Shown piece by piece: positions 36,720 through 48,109 of a stretch of DNA of 64,000 nucleotides. Each line of letters opens with the position of its first letter. Positions within the stretch are counted from its first letter, which is position 1. Position numbers and translations under genes: made by a program. Under the pieces are notes generated by a model, which made no database searches, was not told where the DNA came from, and was given only the letters and a program-made list of their open reading frames with translations. Source of the DNA: Phialocephala subalpina (lineage: Eukaryota; Ascomycota; Leotiomycetes; Helotiales; Mollisiaceae); assembly GCA_900073065.1 (NCBI GenBank), contig FJOG01000003.1, positions 787,128 through 851,127 of the forward strand, read 5' to 3'.

Positions 36720-37590
36720 TGCGCGATCAACGTCTCTCTTTCATCATTGTCCCAAATCCGACAGAGGCCCGAAAACTCACAAGCCACATGCTGTCGGATC
36801 CGAATCGCGGTACCAAATTCACGTATCGATGTTGAAGATAGCGGCGGGCAAGTTGACGGGAGATTGTCCAGAGTCTGGTGAGACTTTTGCGAGTGGATGG
36901 GGAAGAGCGGGACTCGGCATCATATTGGTGAGGCCGGTTCGCCCCCCTTTTCTACCCCACTTCGTTCGCTTGGTGCTTGTTTACACCCCGGAGCCAGCTG
37001 CCATCGAAGCTTATTTATTCGAAGTGAGACGACACTTCAACTGTATGCGGGAGCTGCAAGGCATTCTCTCGGACTCTCCCCGTGTGAAACCAATCAAGGA
37101 GCTTCAATTCGGTTCCGATATTGGTGCCACTGCTCCCTTCTCGAAGCCCGTTCCAGTTCCGTGCATTATCTCCGTTATCTGACTATCAATAAACAGGCCA
37201 GAAAAGCCTTCGAATAGAAGCCTCAAGCCCCCCTCGAAGTCCGTTGACCAATAGACAGGCGAGGCGAGATGGTGAATCGCAAGCGAAAATGACGAATATC
37301 TGCAGATCATTGTCTGCTACCAATAACCTCATATCTCGACGCATCTGGACGAGCTGTTCAGAAAAGCTTCCAAAAACTGATACACTAGCACATGGGATGT
37401 CTCCACCCTAGGTTTGGCCGATGAGGGGTAGATGGTGAAATGCAGGTTTCTGATCACGCAAAATATATACCCCACGTCTTGATAAGCAACAATCTCACGA
37501 TGAACAAGGAGACAAAAGTCCCAGGCACTGCTACGCATTGAAGCGGTGTACTCTCACAATATATCAGAGATCGCACATATTACCGACAAA
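36720..37590. other. upstream region of the oxygenase gene
   Basis: No gene is supported. Open frames here overlap on both strands without features. The last 150 bp form the presumed promoter. An in-frame ATG at 37546 lies 45 bp before the chosen start of the next gene. Confidence 0.45.
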
Positions 37591-38893
37591 ATGGCTACTA
37601 CCACTACCACGATTACCGAGAAGTTGGCTTCCACTACCTTGGACTCTGCCGATCTTTCGAAATGCAATTACAAAAACCTTGAGCCTTATGTCCACCCTCC
37701 CGAGACAAAGGAGAAGCTCAATTGGGCAGAACTCGTGACTCTCGACCTTGAAGATTATGACCGAGAAGGTGGAAAGGAGAGATTGGCCAAGCAGCTGGAA
37801 CATGCCGTTCAACATGTCGGTTTCTTCTATGTGAAGAATTACGGATTGTCCCAAGAGGAAGTGGACAACCAATTCACGCTTGCGAAGCACTTTTTTAAGC
37901 TTCCAGTTGAAGAGAAGGAAAAGTTCGAATGCAATTACGCGGCTGCGGATTACAATGGATGGAGACGAAGTGGGCGTCGAGTGGAAAACAACAAGGCAGG
38001 CTACAAGGTAAGTTCACTTCTCGAGGCAATATTGCTCTTGTCTTGCTAGACAAGTATGTCCTAGTAATCCTGGAGCATTTAATGCCAGCTTTGGAATTTT
38101 TAAAATAACTCTACTGACACCCAGATAGGGCTTTGACAACGTTGAGATATACAACATCCCAAAGTTCACCAAGGACTTTGAGGGCAAGTATGGACAACCT
38201 GATCTCCTCCAAGCACACTTGCCAGAAATCGAGCACTTCTCAAAGACTCTGCATAAGAATGTCGTACTTCCACTCCTCCGTCTCTTCGCAATCATCCTCG
38301 AGCTTCCAGACGAGGATTACCTTGTAAAGCAACACACCTACGACAAGAAATCCGAGGACCACTTCCGCTACATGATCTACAAAAAGCGAACAGCCGAAGA
38401 ATGGGCAGCCTCTGGCGGTGGTCTTGGCAATGGACATACCGATCTCGGAACGGTCACTCTCCTCTTCCGTCAACCCATTGCAGGTCTCCAAATCCTCGGA
38501 GACGACGGGAACTGGACTTGGGTATCCGCTCAACCAGGGACCATCACGGTCAACCTCGCGGATACGATCTCTCATTTGACTGGAGGCTGGCTTAAGAGCT
38601 CGGTCCATCGTGTTGTCACCCCGCCCGAAGATCAATGGGCTTATGATCGCACTGGATTGTTGTATTTTGCAAGACCCCATAATGAGACGGTGCTGAATCC
38701 TTTGGATTCTCCAGTGCTGAGGAGGGCGGGGGCGAAATCGAGGTTTGAAAAGCCAGTGACTGTGGAAGAATGGGTGAAGGCTAAGCAAACGTTGCAATTA
38801 AACCCTGATATTGCAGCTAAGAGGTGGGCTGAGGCTGGAGACGGGACTGTTGAGGTTCTTGCTGGTTTCAGAGACCGGAAGTATAAGGAGTAG
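37591..38893 (+). CDS. 2-oxoglutarate/Fe(II)-dependent oxygenase (isopenicillin-N-synthase-like)
   Basis: Two exons (37591-38007, 38129-38893) join to 393 residues. The N-terminal DIOX_N-like half carries AELVTLDLEDYDREGG, VGFFYVKNYGLSQEEV and the FKLPVEEKEKF block. The double-stranded beta-helix core has GLGNGHTDLGTVTLL with the iron-binding His and Asp. The distal iron His is in WLKSSVHRVVTPPE, and the 2-oxoglutarate Arg is expected in LLYFARPHNE. Such enzymes hydroxylate, desaturate or cyclise small molecules. It is intact and sits between the MFS transporter and a decayed GMC oxidoreductase, supporting a tailoring or catabolic group; the substrate is unknown. Confidence 0.92.
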
Positions 38894-39005
38894 AACCGAG
38901 TAATTCACGAAGGCCAAGCGACTTCGAAATGAAGCTGAGGCGATACAGTTCGATCTTGCATAATCAAGTCTTCATTAAAGCCTGCTCTGCTTTGGCCGCC
39001 TTATT

Positions 39006-40263
39006 TTACAGCCGTTCCTTTTTCGTTCTGTCTTTCATGATGATATCAGCAACCTGTTCCGCAAGCGCGTAGACACAAGCCTGGATATGGCTTGCAATGG
39101 GCAGCGGAATAACACTAGCATCCACAGCACGCAAGTTGTGGACGCCATACACTCGCAAGTCGCTATCAACCACTTTACCTATAGCTGCCATTCCTATCGT
39201 GTGACTGATTCCACTAAATCAAAGGTCAGCATGCCTTTTATCCTTTCCTTGTCCGTAATGACTTACTTCCCACGTTCCCTAACAAGCTCATTAATGTCCT
39301 CATCCGACGAGCTGGAACTTAAGGGCATCTGCCCTTTCCCAACCGTCTGTCCCTTAACCATAGCTCCCCCTTCTTCCGTATTCATCATAACGTCCATCAT
39401 CTTCCTCAACCCCGTTCGCATCACGTATCGATCTATTTCCGTCGGGTAATAACTCGGATCAAATAGTGGTGGGACGGAAGGATCACTTGAGACCAACTTG
39501 AAGTTACTTCGAGAACTTGGGAGAAGACCCATAACGGTGGTAGTGACGTGGCTTCCGTCACTTGGTATCACTGGATCCGATTTGTTGGCTGCTACATACA
39601 CCATGAATGACTCGGTGTGAGAACGTAGTGGGTGCAACAAAGGGTGGGAATCATCAACTCCTTCTTCATCCACTGCCAATGCTCGCTTAAGTCCGTCGTG
39701 GGGTACGGTTTGTGTGATGACCCGTCTCCGGGAAAGCATTTCATGAGCGAGCTTTCGTCAAATTTCGAGGAGCCGACGGATAGCCCTTCTTCTAGGTTGC
39801 GTAACTCCCACCATTGGGATACGCACATGTGACCGTGCAGATTCTCGCCGACCTCGGGGAGGTTGCCAATTTGCTCTATTCCATGAATGGCAAGGTCTTC
39901 CTTTGCCCCAGTTCCAGAAAGTAAGAGTATTTGGGGTGTGGCTATGGCGCCTGCCGGTAATATGAGCTCCTCTGTCCCTGTGATAACTCTACCATCTGCA
40001 AGTCTGACGCCCTTTGCTACTGTCCTTGTTTCATCAGTATCAAGGACAATGCTTGCCACTAGTGTGTTCGTCATAACTTCAACCCCAAAGAGCGTATACA
40101 CAGTACACACCACTTTTCGAACACCGTCGTTAAGGTTCTCAACAAGCTCGCTAATTCCTTGAGGGGAACCTGAGTTACTCTCCGGATTGCACTTCACGCC
40201 TGCTGACTTCCAAGCTGCCAACACTGGATCTCTGAAAGGGTACTTGCGGGCCGACGAAGTCAC
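39006..40263 (-). pseudogene. GMC oxidoreductase, 5'-truncated and frameshifted
   Basis: On the minus strand the readable part begins with DPVLAAWKSAGVKCNPESNS and GSPQGISELVENLNDG, then GVRLADGRVITG, LPAGAIATPQILLLSGTGA and NLPEVGENLHGH. These are all mid-protein GMC landmarks. A frame change near 39610-39660 separates this from TESFMVYVAANKSDP and FDPSYYPTEIDRYVM. After an intron (39266-39214) the last exon has [10 protein letters not shown] and [20 protein letters not shown], which carries the C-terminal GMC signature. The FAD-binding N-terminus (GxGxxG and the GMC signature 1) is absent, and no exon for it is found upstream. GMC enzymes oxidise alcohols using FAD; this copy should be inactive. 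Confidence 0.8.
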
Positions 40264-42430
40264 AGATTGTGTCTTGCTCAGAAGTAAAACCCGTGCATAG
40301 AATCCCCGAGTCTAGCTACACCATTTTCTGTACCGAATTCGGGAGCTTGACAGTTCAAGAGTCCCAAGCTCTTTTAATTTTCCATCCCAAGCATTGGAGG
40401 TCCTCATCAACATCTGGAAGGCAACACATTTACAGGTAGAAAAATCGACCAAATAACCTAAAAATTTTGTTGCGCTGAATGTTCATGCAGTAGGAGTCAT
40501 GATCTCAGGTTGGAAGTTTCCCCGAGAGTTTTCTAGGAAGAGGCTCGCTTAGTTCAGGGGCCATAGTATTCGTCAGAAGGAAGAGGGTGGTCGAGGACTA
40601 GATACAACGAAGGGACCTCTCAGAGACGAATGCTGGTTGATCAAGAAGGGTTTAGATTTTATGTGAATGTAATAAGATGCAAGGCTAGTTTCTAGGATTA
40701 AAGGGGTGATATGAACCAGACACGGGGTGCAGTGAGGATGAGAAGTGTTGCAAAGCATACCTGTTGTAGGTCCTGGTCTCTTAAGCTATTGAGTATGGTC
40801 TGAAGGTTGAGCCGACTGTACGACATCTTGCAATCATCTTGTTGTGCTGTGCAAGCGTGCGGGTGTGTTGCTGAGATCTGAAGTTGGCTGCAGATGAGAA
40901 GCGGGTGGGCACGGAAAGAGTACATGTCAATGAGAAAATTTGCCGCAATGCGCCTCGCATGTGAATGTAAGTGGTGGTGATGATTCACATACATAACACT
41001 AGGTTGCAGCATCTGCCTTCACTAGACATAGATGGGTGATGTCTGATTCACTTGGGCAAGAGGAACATCAGGCGTGGAAAAGAAACATTTGCACATTGAT
41101 GGGTAATTAGGAAAGTAAAATGTGGTACGTTGTTCGCTACTAGAGATTGAGATCGTCATGCATCCAACTGAGCTACTAGACAAGGCAATTGGACTCTACA
41201 GGACGAGCACTTGATGTGCGAAAACTGAAGGCTTTCGCTCGAAGCATGCTTGATAAGTCACGTGAAGGCTTGAGGGAGACCTAGTACGACGACCAAGTGG
41301 GCCAAAGGGTGGACGTTGAGCATCCAGGAGTCAAGCCTATCTTGGCCTATGATTCAGTAGCGCCTCCATCTCCTACGTGCTGGGGGTGGGCCCTTTCGTT
41401 CCTTGATGAAGCCACCTGCTCGGATATGAACTCCTCAACGTTGTGCACAGGTTTGTACACAGATCAAAAGGTAGACCGATGCACTTGGCAGCATGCTGAA
41501 TCGACTAGTTGTGGAGAATCATCGTCGTATTCTACAAACATGGCACTTGATAGTAGTCAACGGGTGTCTCTGGTGCATCTCCTCCTCTGCGCAACCTGTG
41601 GTCTGCAACTCCTTACTCAAGGCTCCCATTCCTTCACTGCACATTTTCGGTGGGCTCTAAGGTATAGATATCTAGATCTTCCTGCTTCAGTTCCTTGTCG
41701 GTGGTGTTTGTACTAGGTCAGTTCCCACAAGATGTCGAAAGGGGGGCCTACCCTTTACTTCCCTAATGATTTGGGTGCCACATCCGGAGAATGAGCAACA
41801 ACGAACTGACAGCTTTGCAACTTCACTACAACTCAGGCGTACAGCATCAGCATCGATCGTCTCTCCCATTTACCTCCATGTCTGGTGGCCGAGCACGGTT
41901 GGGATAATGATAACCGGGGCAAATAGGACTTCTAATGATGGTTATCACGCAATGCATAGCAGAAGTGTGTATGGTACCAATCAAGAATGCGGGGCATTGC
42001 GCGGGTGATGGAAGGACGGGACGGAGAATGCTCCGCACCGCAGACAATTCGATGGTGCACCCCACACGAGATGCATGCTATGGCATGAAATTGCCAGACC
42101 TGCTTCGCTGCGTCGCAGGGCAAATGCATCGCACAGAGAGCAACACTGAGTGTTCTATTGGGAGTGTCACCTACAGACATCCTTTTGAGCCTGTACAACT
42201 TTGAGGCACTCTTCTTTTGAGGTGCAATCCTTTCGAGGCAGGGACCATGGCTTTGGATGTCCGAAAACGCATGGAACATTGCCGAATCCTCTTGTAAGGG
42301 TTGTACTGCGAGCTCATATGCACAGAGCTTGGTGATCACCTCACCGAAGTCACTGTCAGAGGGTGGCTTGCCGTTGGATAAAGTGCTCTGCATGACTGGG
42401 ACATTGGCATGGGACTCCGAAAAACAATTG
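40264..42430. other. gene-free DNA
   Basis: No gene is supported over about 2.2 kb. Open frames at 40698-41012 (minus), 41297-41716 (plus) and 41932-42495 (minus) have no recognisable features and overlap others. The region where the missing start of the GMC gene would lie shows no FAD-binding motif. Base composition is ordinary. Confidence 0.45.
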
Positions 42431-42435
42431 CCAGG

Positions 42436-42898
42436 ACGAAGACGCCGAGGTCTCCAATAGAATCGAGCACACACTTGAGGACGATGGCTCTTCAAGGAAT
42501 TACGACGAGGCTAACTCATTCATAGCAATGCTAGAAAGGGAAAGAATCGTGCGTGAACAACTCCGTGGCATTCCAGACGTCCCTTCCACAGCTCCAGTTA
42601 ATCAATCTCTGCAGCTCACGACGACGATAGCGACTCAAAGAAAGGTACGATTTTTGAAGATCTGAAGGTCAGTGACATGAGAGGCTTCGGCTCCGGAATC
42701 ACCATCAGGCCGTCTGCCAATGGCAGAAGCCGCAGTGGCAGAGAGAAAAGTTGCAGCCAAAGTCGCGGTACCTCCATTATTTTTGACTCGGATAGAGATA
42801 GTGAGAATATATCTGAAGATGCGTCTTCAGACTCCAAAGACGGTCGTGGACGATCGCCCACTCCGAGAAAGCTAACGGGCATGGAAGCTAAATCGTAA
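42436..42898 (+). pseudogene. disordered, charged protein fragment, unrecognised
   Basis: A plus-strand frame from about 42436 reads QDEDAEVSNRIEHTLEDDGS, then NSFIAMLERERIVREQLRGI, and ends near a GTACGA that could be a donor (42640s). A second frame (42677-42898) continues with GFGSGITIRPSANGRSRSGR, an acidic DSDRDSENISEDASS stretch and RGRSPTPRKL. The Ser/Arg- and acid-rich composition is like a disordered nuclear protein. No start codon with upstream context is found, so this is either the 3' part of a lost gene or a short unannotated one. Confidence 0.25.
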
Positions 42899-43240
42899 GA
42901 CGTATGGTGAGAATCGTTGGATTAGCAGGACATGTTCTTAAAGTTCCATGGCTTCATGTTTTGCTCGCGAGGCCTTGATGTTTAATACGCAAATCGATGA
43001 GCTTGCTTGAAAGATTCAACGAAGTTGAGGTGATCACGGTACTGCCGCGACTAGATTTGAGACTTTTTGCATTCCCTATCCTGCCAGAACGCCAACATAA
43101 TAACCCAGAACAAAAATCATGCTAGTACCATATGATACATCCGCAAGCCACCCGACCACTCCTTGCTTCTCAATCAAACTGCATAACCGCGCAGCCGTGA
43201 AGTATCTGCCATGTATGTCTACTGGAGCCAAGCAAGCCCT

Positions 43241-44000
43241 CTAAACTCTCACGGTCCTGCTCTCCTTCTCAACAACCTTGACAAGCTCCTTATAGACATC
43301 TGCGAACTCCTCCTCGCCCTCAATTTTTTCGCCCTTTTTGTTTCCTGACCTCGACTCGGAAACCATAACCACGCTGGTAGGCCTCTTCGTGTTCCCTGCT
43401 GCACCGAGCTCTGCGCGGCTGGTGACAAAGATGTATGGTACGTTGTGGTCTTCGCAAAGAACTGGGATGTGGGAAATGACGTCCATGGGCGAGATATCGG
43501 CAGCCAGGATGACGATTCCTGGTGCAGAAGTAACGGATGTGCCAGCGGGGGATTTTCGCAGAGCTTTCACGACTTCCTTGACGCCGCGTTTAAGGGTCTT
43601 GTTTTTCGCAGCTGTAGTTGGAATTCGGTTAGCAAGTGCTCCTTCTATGCGCGTGTGAAATTGGGAGTAAATGAGGAAGTAACGAACCTTTCTTCACACT
43701 CTTTAGCACCTTCTTCGCGACCTTTTCATCCGCCAATGGATTCGCAAACGGCACGAGCGCTCCGACAGGTTTGAGTACAAGCTCGCCACTGCTCTCCTTG
43801 ATGACAATCTCGGTCGCCTCTGCTGGTTCTTCGCTGGCAGCCTTGGCCTTCACCTTCGTGACTTCCTCGATCGCAGCTACAATATTCTCTCCATTGAGCT
43901 TTGACTTTTTGTCCTTCTTGGATTTCTTGACACCATCGCTCTCGCTGCGCTTCTCCTTCTTCTCCTTCTTGTCGCGCTTCTCAGATTTCTCTTTCGCCAT
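43241..44000 (-). CDS. NHP2: H/ACA ribonucleoprotein subunit Nhp2
   Basis: Two exons (44000-43688, 43611-43241) join to 227 residues. The C-terminal 120 residues form an L7Ae/Gadd45-type RNA-binding domain: KTLKRGVKEVVKALRKS, then PGIVILAADISPMDVISHIP, LCEDHNVPYIFV and SRAELGAAGNTKRPTSVVM. The N-terminal third is a lysine/glutamate-rich nucleolar-type tail (KRDKKEKKEKRSESDG, KKSKKDKKSK). Nhp2 binds H/ACA snoRNAs with Cbf5, Gar1 and Nop10 to guide pseudouridylation of rRNA. It is longer than the yeast protein because of the charged tail. It could be confused with Snu13 or ribosomal L7Ae, but the basic extension and the RGVKEVVKALRK start favour Nhp2. It appears intact. Confidence 0.9.
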
Positions 44001-44168
44001 TTTGGGAATTGGGAAAGTGATTGCTGTGGTCGAGTGCGAGGGGTTGGTTTGGGAAGTCGCGGTTAAGGCCGTGAAAAAGTTCGAGGTGGGCAAAATTAAA
44101 TTTCATGCTAGGCTAATTTGGGACTGGTGGAAGGCGGTGAGGCTTAGCGAGGACTTGACGACCAGACT

Positions 44169-45045
44169 TCACTTCGCTTTTCCAGAACTGTAAGCAGAGA
44201 TACATGGAATGGCACATACGAGAATGACTTACCCGCACAAATCGCGAGCTTCCAGAGCATCGGAATGTCCTTGTTGCAAGTGATCCACCTTGCCGTCGAA
44301 GGGGAATACGGTGTCGTTCTTGACGTAGATATTGTCATCCCACTCTTCGGGCTTCACACCAGACCACTTGCCTTCGGCCACTTGGTGCCACTTCCAAGCC
44401 TTGCCGTTGTGTTGAGACACCATTCAATGGTAGTAGGGCGAGTTCTCAACAGCATCGTGCCAAGCAGGAGCATTCGTGCCAGTCAAAAGATTTCCGTCCT
44501 CGTCCGTTTCGTATCCAGTTGTCTTTCGAACCGACGTTCCACTTGAAGCAGTATCTCTTTGCTTCTTGCGAGCACCACCTGGCTGCCCAGAAATGACGTT
44601 GAAGGAGCCATAGCCGTCGCCTGCTCCATTGACCTCGACACAGCTGCCGTCATTCTGAGCGGTGACCGTGTCGGTGTCACGATCGTTTGGATGTGTAAAA
44701 CACGACGGCTTTCGCAAGATGAGGTTAGCAGGAATGTTTGTTTGTAGTTGAAGAACTTGGGATAAGAGTTTCATACAATCCATTTCCCCGTCACTTGCTT
44801 CTCGCTCCACAGTAACTCCTTCAGCGACTCCAACCTATTCATCTTGTTAGCACAGCAAGAAAAAGCCATTCGTCGGCATATGGAAACAATCTTACGCCCA
44901 TTGTGTTACATGCGCCGCCAAGTTTGATTGTTCCACCTCTATCTGGTGCACCAGCGCACATTGGCTCTCCCCAGAGATTGTATCTGAAAGCAGACGAGGT
45001 CTGGACAGTAGCCAGAAGGCGGAGGAAGATCGCTTGAGATTTCAT
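44169..45045 (-). pseudogene. secreted protein of unknown function with one internal stop
   Basis: Exons 45045-44896, 44834-44233 and 44187-44169 join in phase to 257 codons including the terminal stop. A signal peptide (MKSQAIFLRLLATVQTSSAF) is followed by RYNLWGEPMCAGAPDRGGT, KLGGACNTMG and GVAEGVTVEREASDGEMD. Further stretches are SCFTHPNDRDTDTV, SGTSVRKTTGYETDEDGN and, in the last third, SQHNGKAWKWHQVAEGKWSG and NDTVFPFDGK. A single TGA at 44424-44426, between PYYH and MVSQHNG, sits where a codon such as TGG would give a continuous protein. The spliced structure is otherwise clean. The family is not recognised. Cysteines and secretion suggest an extracellular or wall protein, possibly effector-like (inference). 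Confidence 0.6.
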
Positions 45046-46318
45046 CTTGGTGAATTGATATTGATGACGATGGGAAGACGAGACGGGTAAGGATGATTGC
45101 TTCTATCTTTCGTTGCGAATTTTCCGTGACTTTATAGTTGTCTGAGCCACGTCTGTTCATACTCTCCCTTTTCAATTGCATCATAAGTCGAATTTGGAAC
45201 ACCAAACAATGACAATGAAATTGTACAGTATCCTCCGAGAGCTTCGTGCAAAGCCGATGAAGTTGCTAGGTCCTTGAATCACTTGGCTGATGAAGGCCTC
45301 TTCAATCGTACTGCAGGTCTCTCAGAACAGTGACTGCCCCGAGGTTGGGTGAGTTGAGATCAAGCTTCAGCTCGAAGCTTGTGCCCGTGGAGCGGATGTG
45401 GCACATGACGCTTGTGCTTTCAAAGTTTTCATTTCCTCCTGAACGCTGTTCAGACTTTCCGATTGGTTTCTGCCCCAGTGTGGGGGAAATGCCAATGCCA
45501 AGGCTTTTGGCTAGTCTTCTAGGAACTCCCTCGAGATTTGGTGTTGATCGCGAATTGATTCACGGGGCACAGCAGACTAGAGATCGGTGGTCTAGAATCG
45601 TGGGTGCATCGTTCCCAGCATCATACCGCATGTTTGCTACTCGGAGCAGGATCCGATAATTGCATGACAAGACAAAATATACACATGCCGGTACCATGTG
45701 CGGCTCAGCATCAGAATTTTGCCTAGCTGGCGACAGAATGGCAGGCTACCATTGACAAGCGCATCTATGTCTGGTCTACCGATCGATCTGTTAATGAGGA
45801 GAAAGGGAGATGTAAAGTTCAGGACGAGGTCATCAACGCCGAACTGCGGGCTAGTTCTGAAAAAGACTAGAATACACCGAGTCGCCTCAAGCTGCCTGCC
45901 TGCCAAGAGTGCCGGAATTTAAGCTTATTTCGATAGTACCCCAACCTCAACGTTCGGGAGTTCATGTTTATGTCAAATATTGCGAGGCATTGGGTCTGGT
46001 TGGTTTGCTCGAGGGTAGCTAAACTTCGTGTCCACATGCGCCATTACTAATTATGTCAATTGCCTTTCAGTTCCCGATCTTCCGAAACCCCACTCGGTGA
46101 TGAATAGGCAGCCATCACGGTTGAAAGTCAAACTGTCAAAGGTCCTCACATCACCGACTTTCTGAGATTCAACTGCAATTCTTAAGATCTTCAAGTTGAT
46201 AAAGCTTCCAGAGCAACATTTATCTGTCGTGAAGTTTGTGAGTTTCTCCCCCTACAAGTAATCTGAATTACCTCTCACAACTCTAGACTTGTCAATAGCA
46301 TTCGAAGATCAACACATC
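45046..46318. other. intergenic region
   Basis: No gene is supported. A plus-strand open frame at 45330-45659 and minus-strand frames nearby have no features. A possible 5'-leader intron (GTGAGT near 46238 to CTCTAG near 46286) precedes the gene starting at 46319. Confidence 0.4.
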
Positions 46319-46879
46319 ATGTCGACTATTCAGGCTCAAACTCCACGAAGCACAGGTCTGCTGGTGCACTGGTCAATCTTCAACGTCAATGCTCTCCTTC
46401 TTGCCTCTCTATTCCTATCTTTCTCTTTCGCTGTATGGATCCTCGCATTAGCAAAAGGCATCCCAGTACCCGACGCCACAAACAAGCAAAACCAGCAACA
46501 ACAACCACCTGCTCACCTCCGACAACGCACTCAAGTGTCAGGTTCACCATCTTCGAAGGCTTTCCGAAGTCTGTCCGCACTCGCTGTCGCGATTGCATGC
46601 AACTATACTGTGTATTTGTGCATGGATACCTTGAGCCCTCGATATGGCGACAAGTCCTCTTTGGGGATGCCGCTATTTATGGCTCTCGCGACCTTTGTTT
46701 TGATGAACGGGGGGTTTTGGACACTGAGCTCGGCGGGATGTGCTTTAGAGCTGATCGTTGAGGCATTTCTGGAGAGAGACTTTGATAGTGATGTATTTAT
46801 CTTGCCTTCCTCATTCCTTGCTCATTTGTGGACTACAATGATGTGGCGAGTCATTTTGGTTACAGATTTGATTTCATAG
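46319..46879 (+). CDS. small multi-pass membrane protein, unrecognised
   Basis: A single exon of 186 residues. Hydrophobic segments occur at about residues 20-46 (VNALLLASLFLSFSFAVWIL), 80-100 (LSALAVAIACNYTVYLCMD), 108-135 (LGMPLFMALATFVLMNGGFW) and 160-185. A polar Gln-rich loop (TNKQNQQQQPPAHLRQRTQ) follows the first. No family is recognised. Consistent hydrophobic periodicity over its length and a clean stop argue for a real gene. An upstream in-frame ATG at 46289 would add ten residues. Confidence 0.55.
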   Translation: MSTIQAQTPRSTGLLVHWSIFNVNALLLASLFLSFSFAVWILALAKGIPVPDATNKQNQQQQPPAHLRQRTQVSGSPSSKAFRSLSALAVAIACNYTVYLCMDTLSPRYGDKSSLGMPLFMALATFVLMNGGFWTLSSAGCALELIVEAFLERDFDSDVFILPSSFLAHLWTTMMWRVILVTDLIS

Positions 46880-46985
46880 TTTGGAAGCAATCTAGGCCTC
46901 TACAATTTTTTATAGGCTTTCGCGGTGGTCTCCACATCACGCTCTGTACCTAAGGTTGGTTAGGAAGGACGATTTCAATTTTCGC

Positions 46986-47945
46986 TCAGTTCAAGAATTT
47001 CTCCTTGATGCCATGCAAGTTCAAGTCCTCGTATAGATCATGAGCACCCATTATCGTCCTAGTAACTCCCCCAATTACTTTTGGCGCAGTGCATTCCATT
47101 CCCCTCATCCCCAACCCAATCCACAACCAAAACCACCCAAGCAGCTCTATAGCTATTTTGTAGTGCCCATCTGGGTCCATCGGATCGTCGTCGCTGTATT
47201 TTCCATGAACATCGGGATGATCAGGCGCAACGGCGTAAGCAAATGGAATGTTACCCGGAGTTTGAATGTCGAGGAGGGATGAAATAGCTTCATCATTCAC
47301 ATAAAGGAATGTATTCAAGGCCGGAGAAATTAATGCAACACTTTTGTCCGAATTCTCGTGTAGCTTGTGCCACTGACGGACATTGATCATTTTTTCAAAT
47401 CTCCTTTGGTCGTGATCAGCATCAAATTCAGGTTCATAGTCACGTCGCATCCTAACGTGCCTTCTTAAAAGAGTCAGATCCACACCCTGCTTCCCTTCTA
47501 GCACTTCCTTTTCCTCAACCCAAAATATCTTAAAGTACTTCCTCGTGTCCCCGGGATCAGCCCCCTCGCTGCCTTCATGTTCCCACTGTATCAACATCAA
47601 CTTTTCAAACTTTTTTTTGAACTCCTCCCATCGTGCTTCCGAACACTCAGTCTCAGTACAGCGGAAAGCGATGAGACCTACCAGATGTATCTTGCCATCT
47701 GGTCCGACCCCGCCTCCCTCCTCGGTCCATTCACCATCGTAACGGTCAGACCAATGTGTCGTGGGTGGATACTCTGGGGAGCCAGGAGGAGGAGTTAGCA
47801 CAACAGGCGACCATCTTATCGAGTTGATTTGTGATCGTGATTGCGCACGCCCAAACGGTGTTGAGATAGGAAGCTGGCGCGGAGGATGTGTCTGGATAAG
47901 TGGCCTGATTGCGCGTCCTGGAAGACGGGCGACAAGACGTTTCAT
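46986..47945 (-). CDS. hypothetical protein, member of a local tandem paralogue pair
   Basis: A single uninterrupted exon of 319 residues. The N-terminus is Arg-rich and free of acidic residues (MKRLVARLPGRAIRPLIQTH), like a mitochondrial presequence. The body has VGLIAFRCTETECSEARWEE, LMLIQWEHEGSEGADPGDTR, KIFWVEEKEVLEGKQG, LNTFLYVNDEAISSLLDIQ and KIAIELLGWFWLWIGLGMRG. A decayed paralogue with the same landmarks lies at 50095-51012 on the same strand. No known domain is recognised. Conservation of whole blocks between the two copies supports a real protein under selection before the second copy broke. Confidence 0.7.
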   Translation of the reverse strand: MKRLVARLPGRAIRPLIQTHPPRQLPISTPFGRAQSRSQINSIRWSPVVLTPPPGSPEYPPTTHWSDRYDGEWTEEGGGVGPDGKIHLVGLIAFRCTETECSEARWEEFKKKFEKLMLIQWEHEGSEGADPGDTRKYFKIFWVEEKEVLEGKQGVDLTLLRRHVRMRRDYEPEFDADHDQRRFEKMINVRQWHKLHENSDKSVALISPALNTFLYVNDEAISSLLDIQTPGNIPFAYAVAPDHPDVHGKYSDDDPMDPDGHYKIAIELLGWFWLWIGLGMRGMECTAPKVIGGVTRTIMGAHDLYEDLNLHGIKEKFLN

Positions 47946-48109
47946 TTTGCGATCGTTGGAGATTGAATTTCTCGTTATCTTGTAGAGGCGAAGAAGGATG
48001 GAAGTTAAAACGAAGGAGATGTTGGGGCCATGGCAAACGGCGCTAGGAAGACTCGCTTGGTAGGCGCCATGCCTCTATCAGAAGCGAGCACGTTGTGATA
48101 AAGCGCCTA

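Noticed and set aside
44765..44835. Possible intron GTATGA to GAAAG inside the secreted-protein gene
   Set aside because: Splicing it would shift the frame out of the coding-like continuation; leaving it in keeps the frame and the later splice phases fit exactly.
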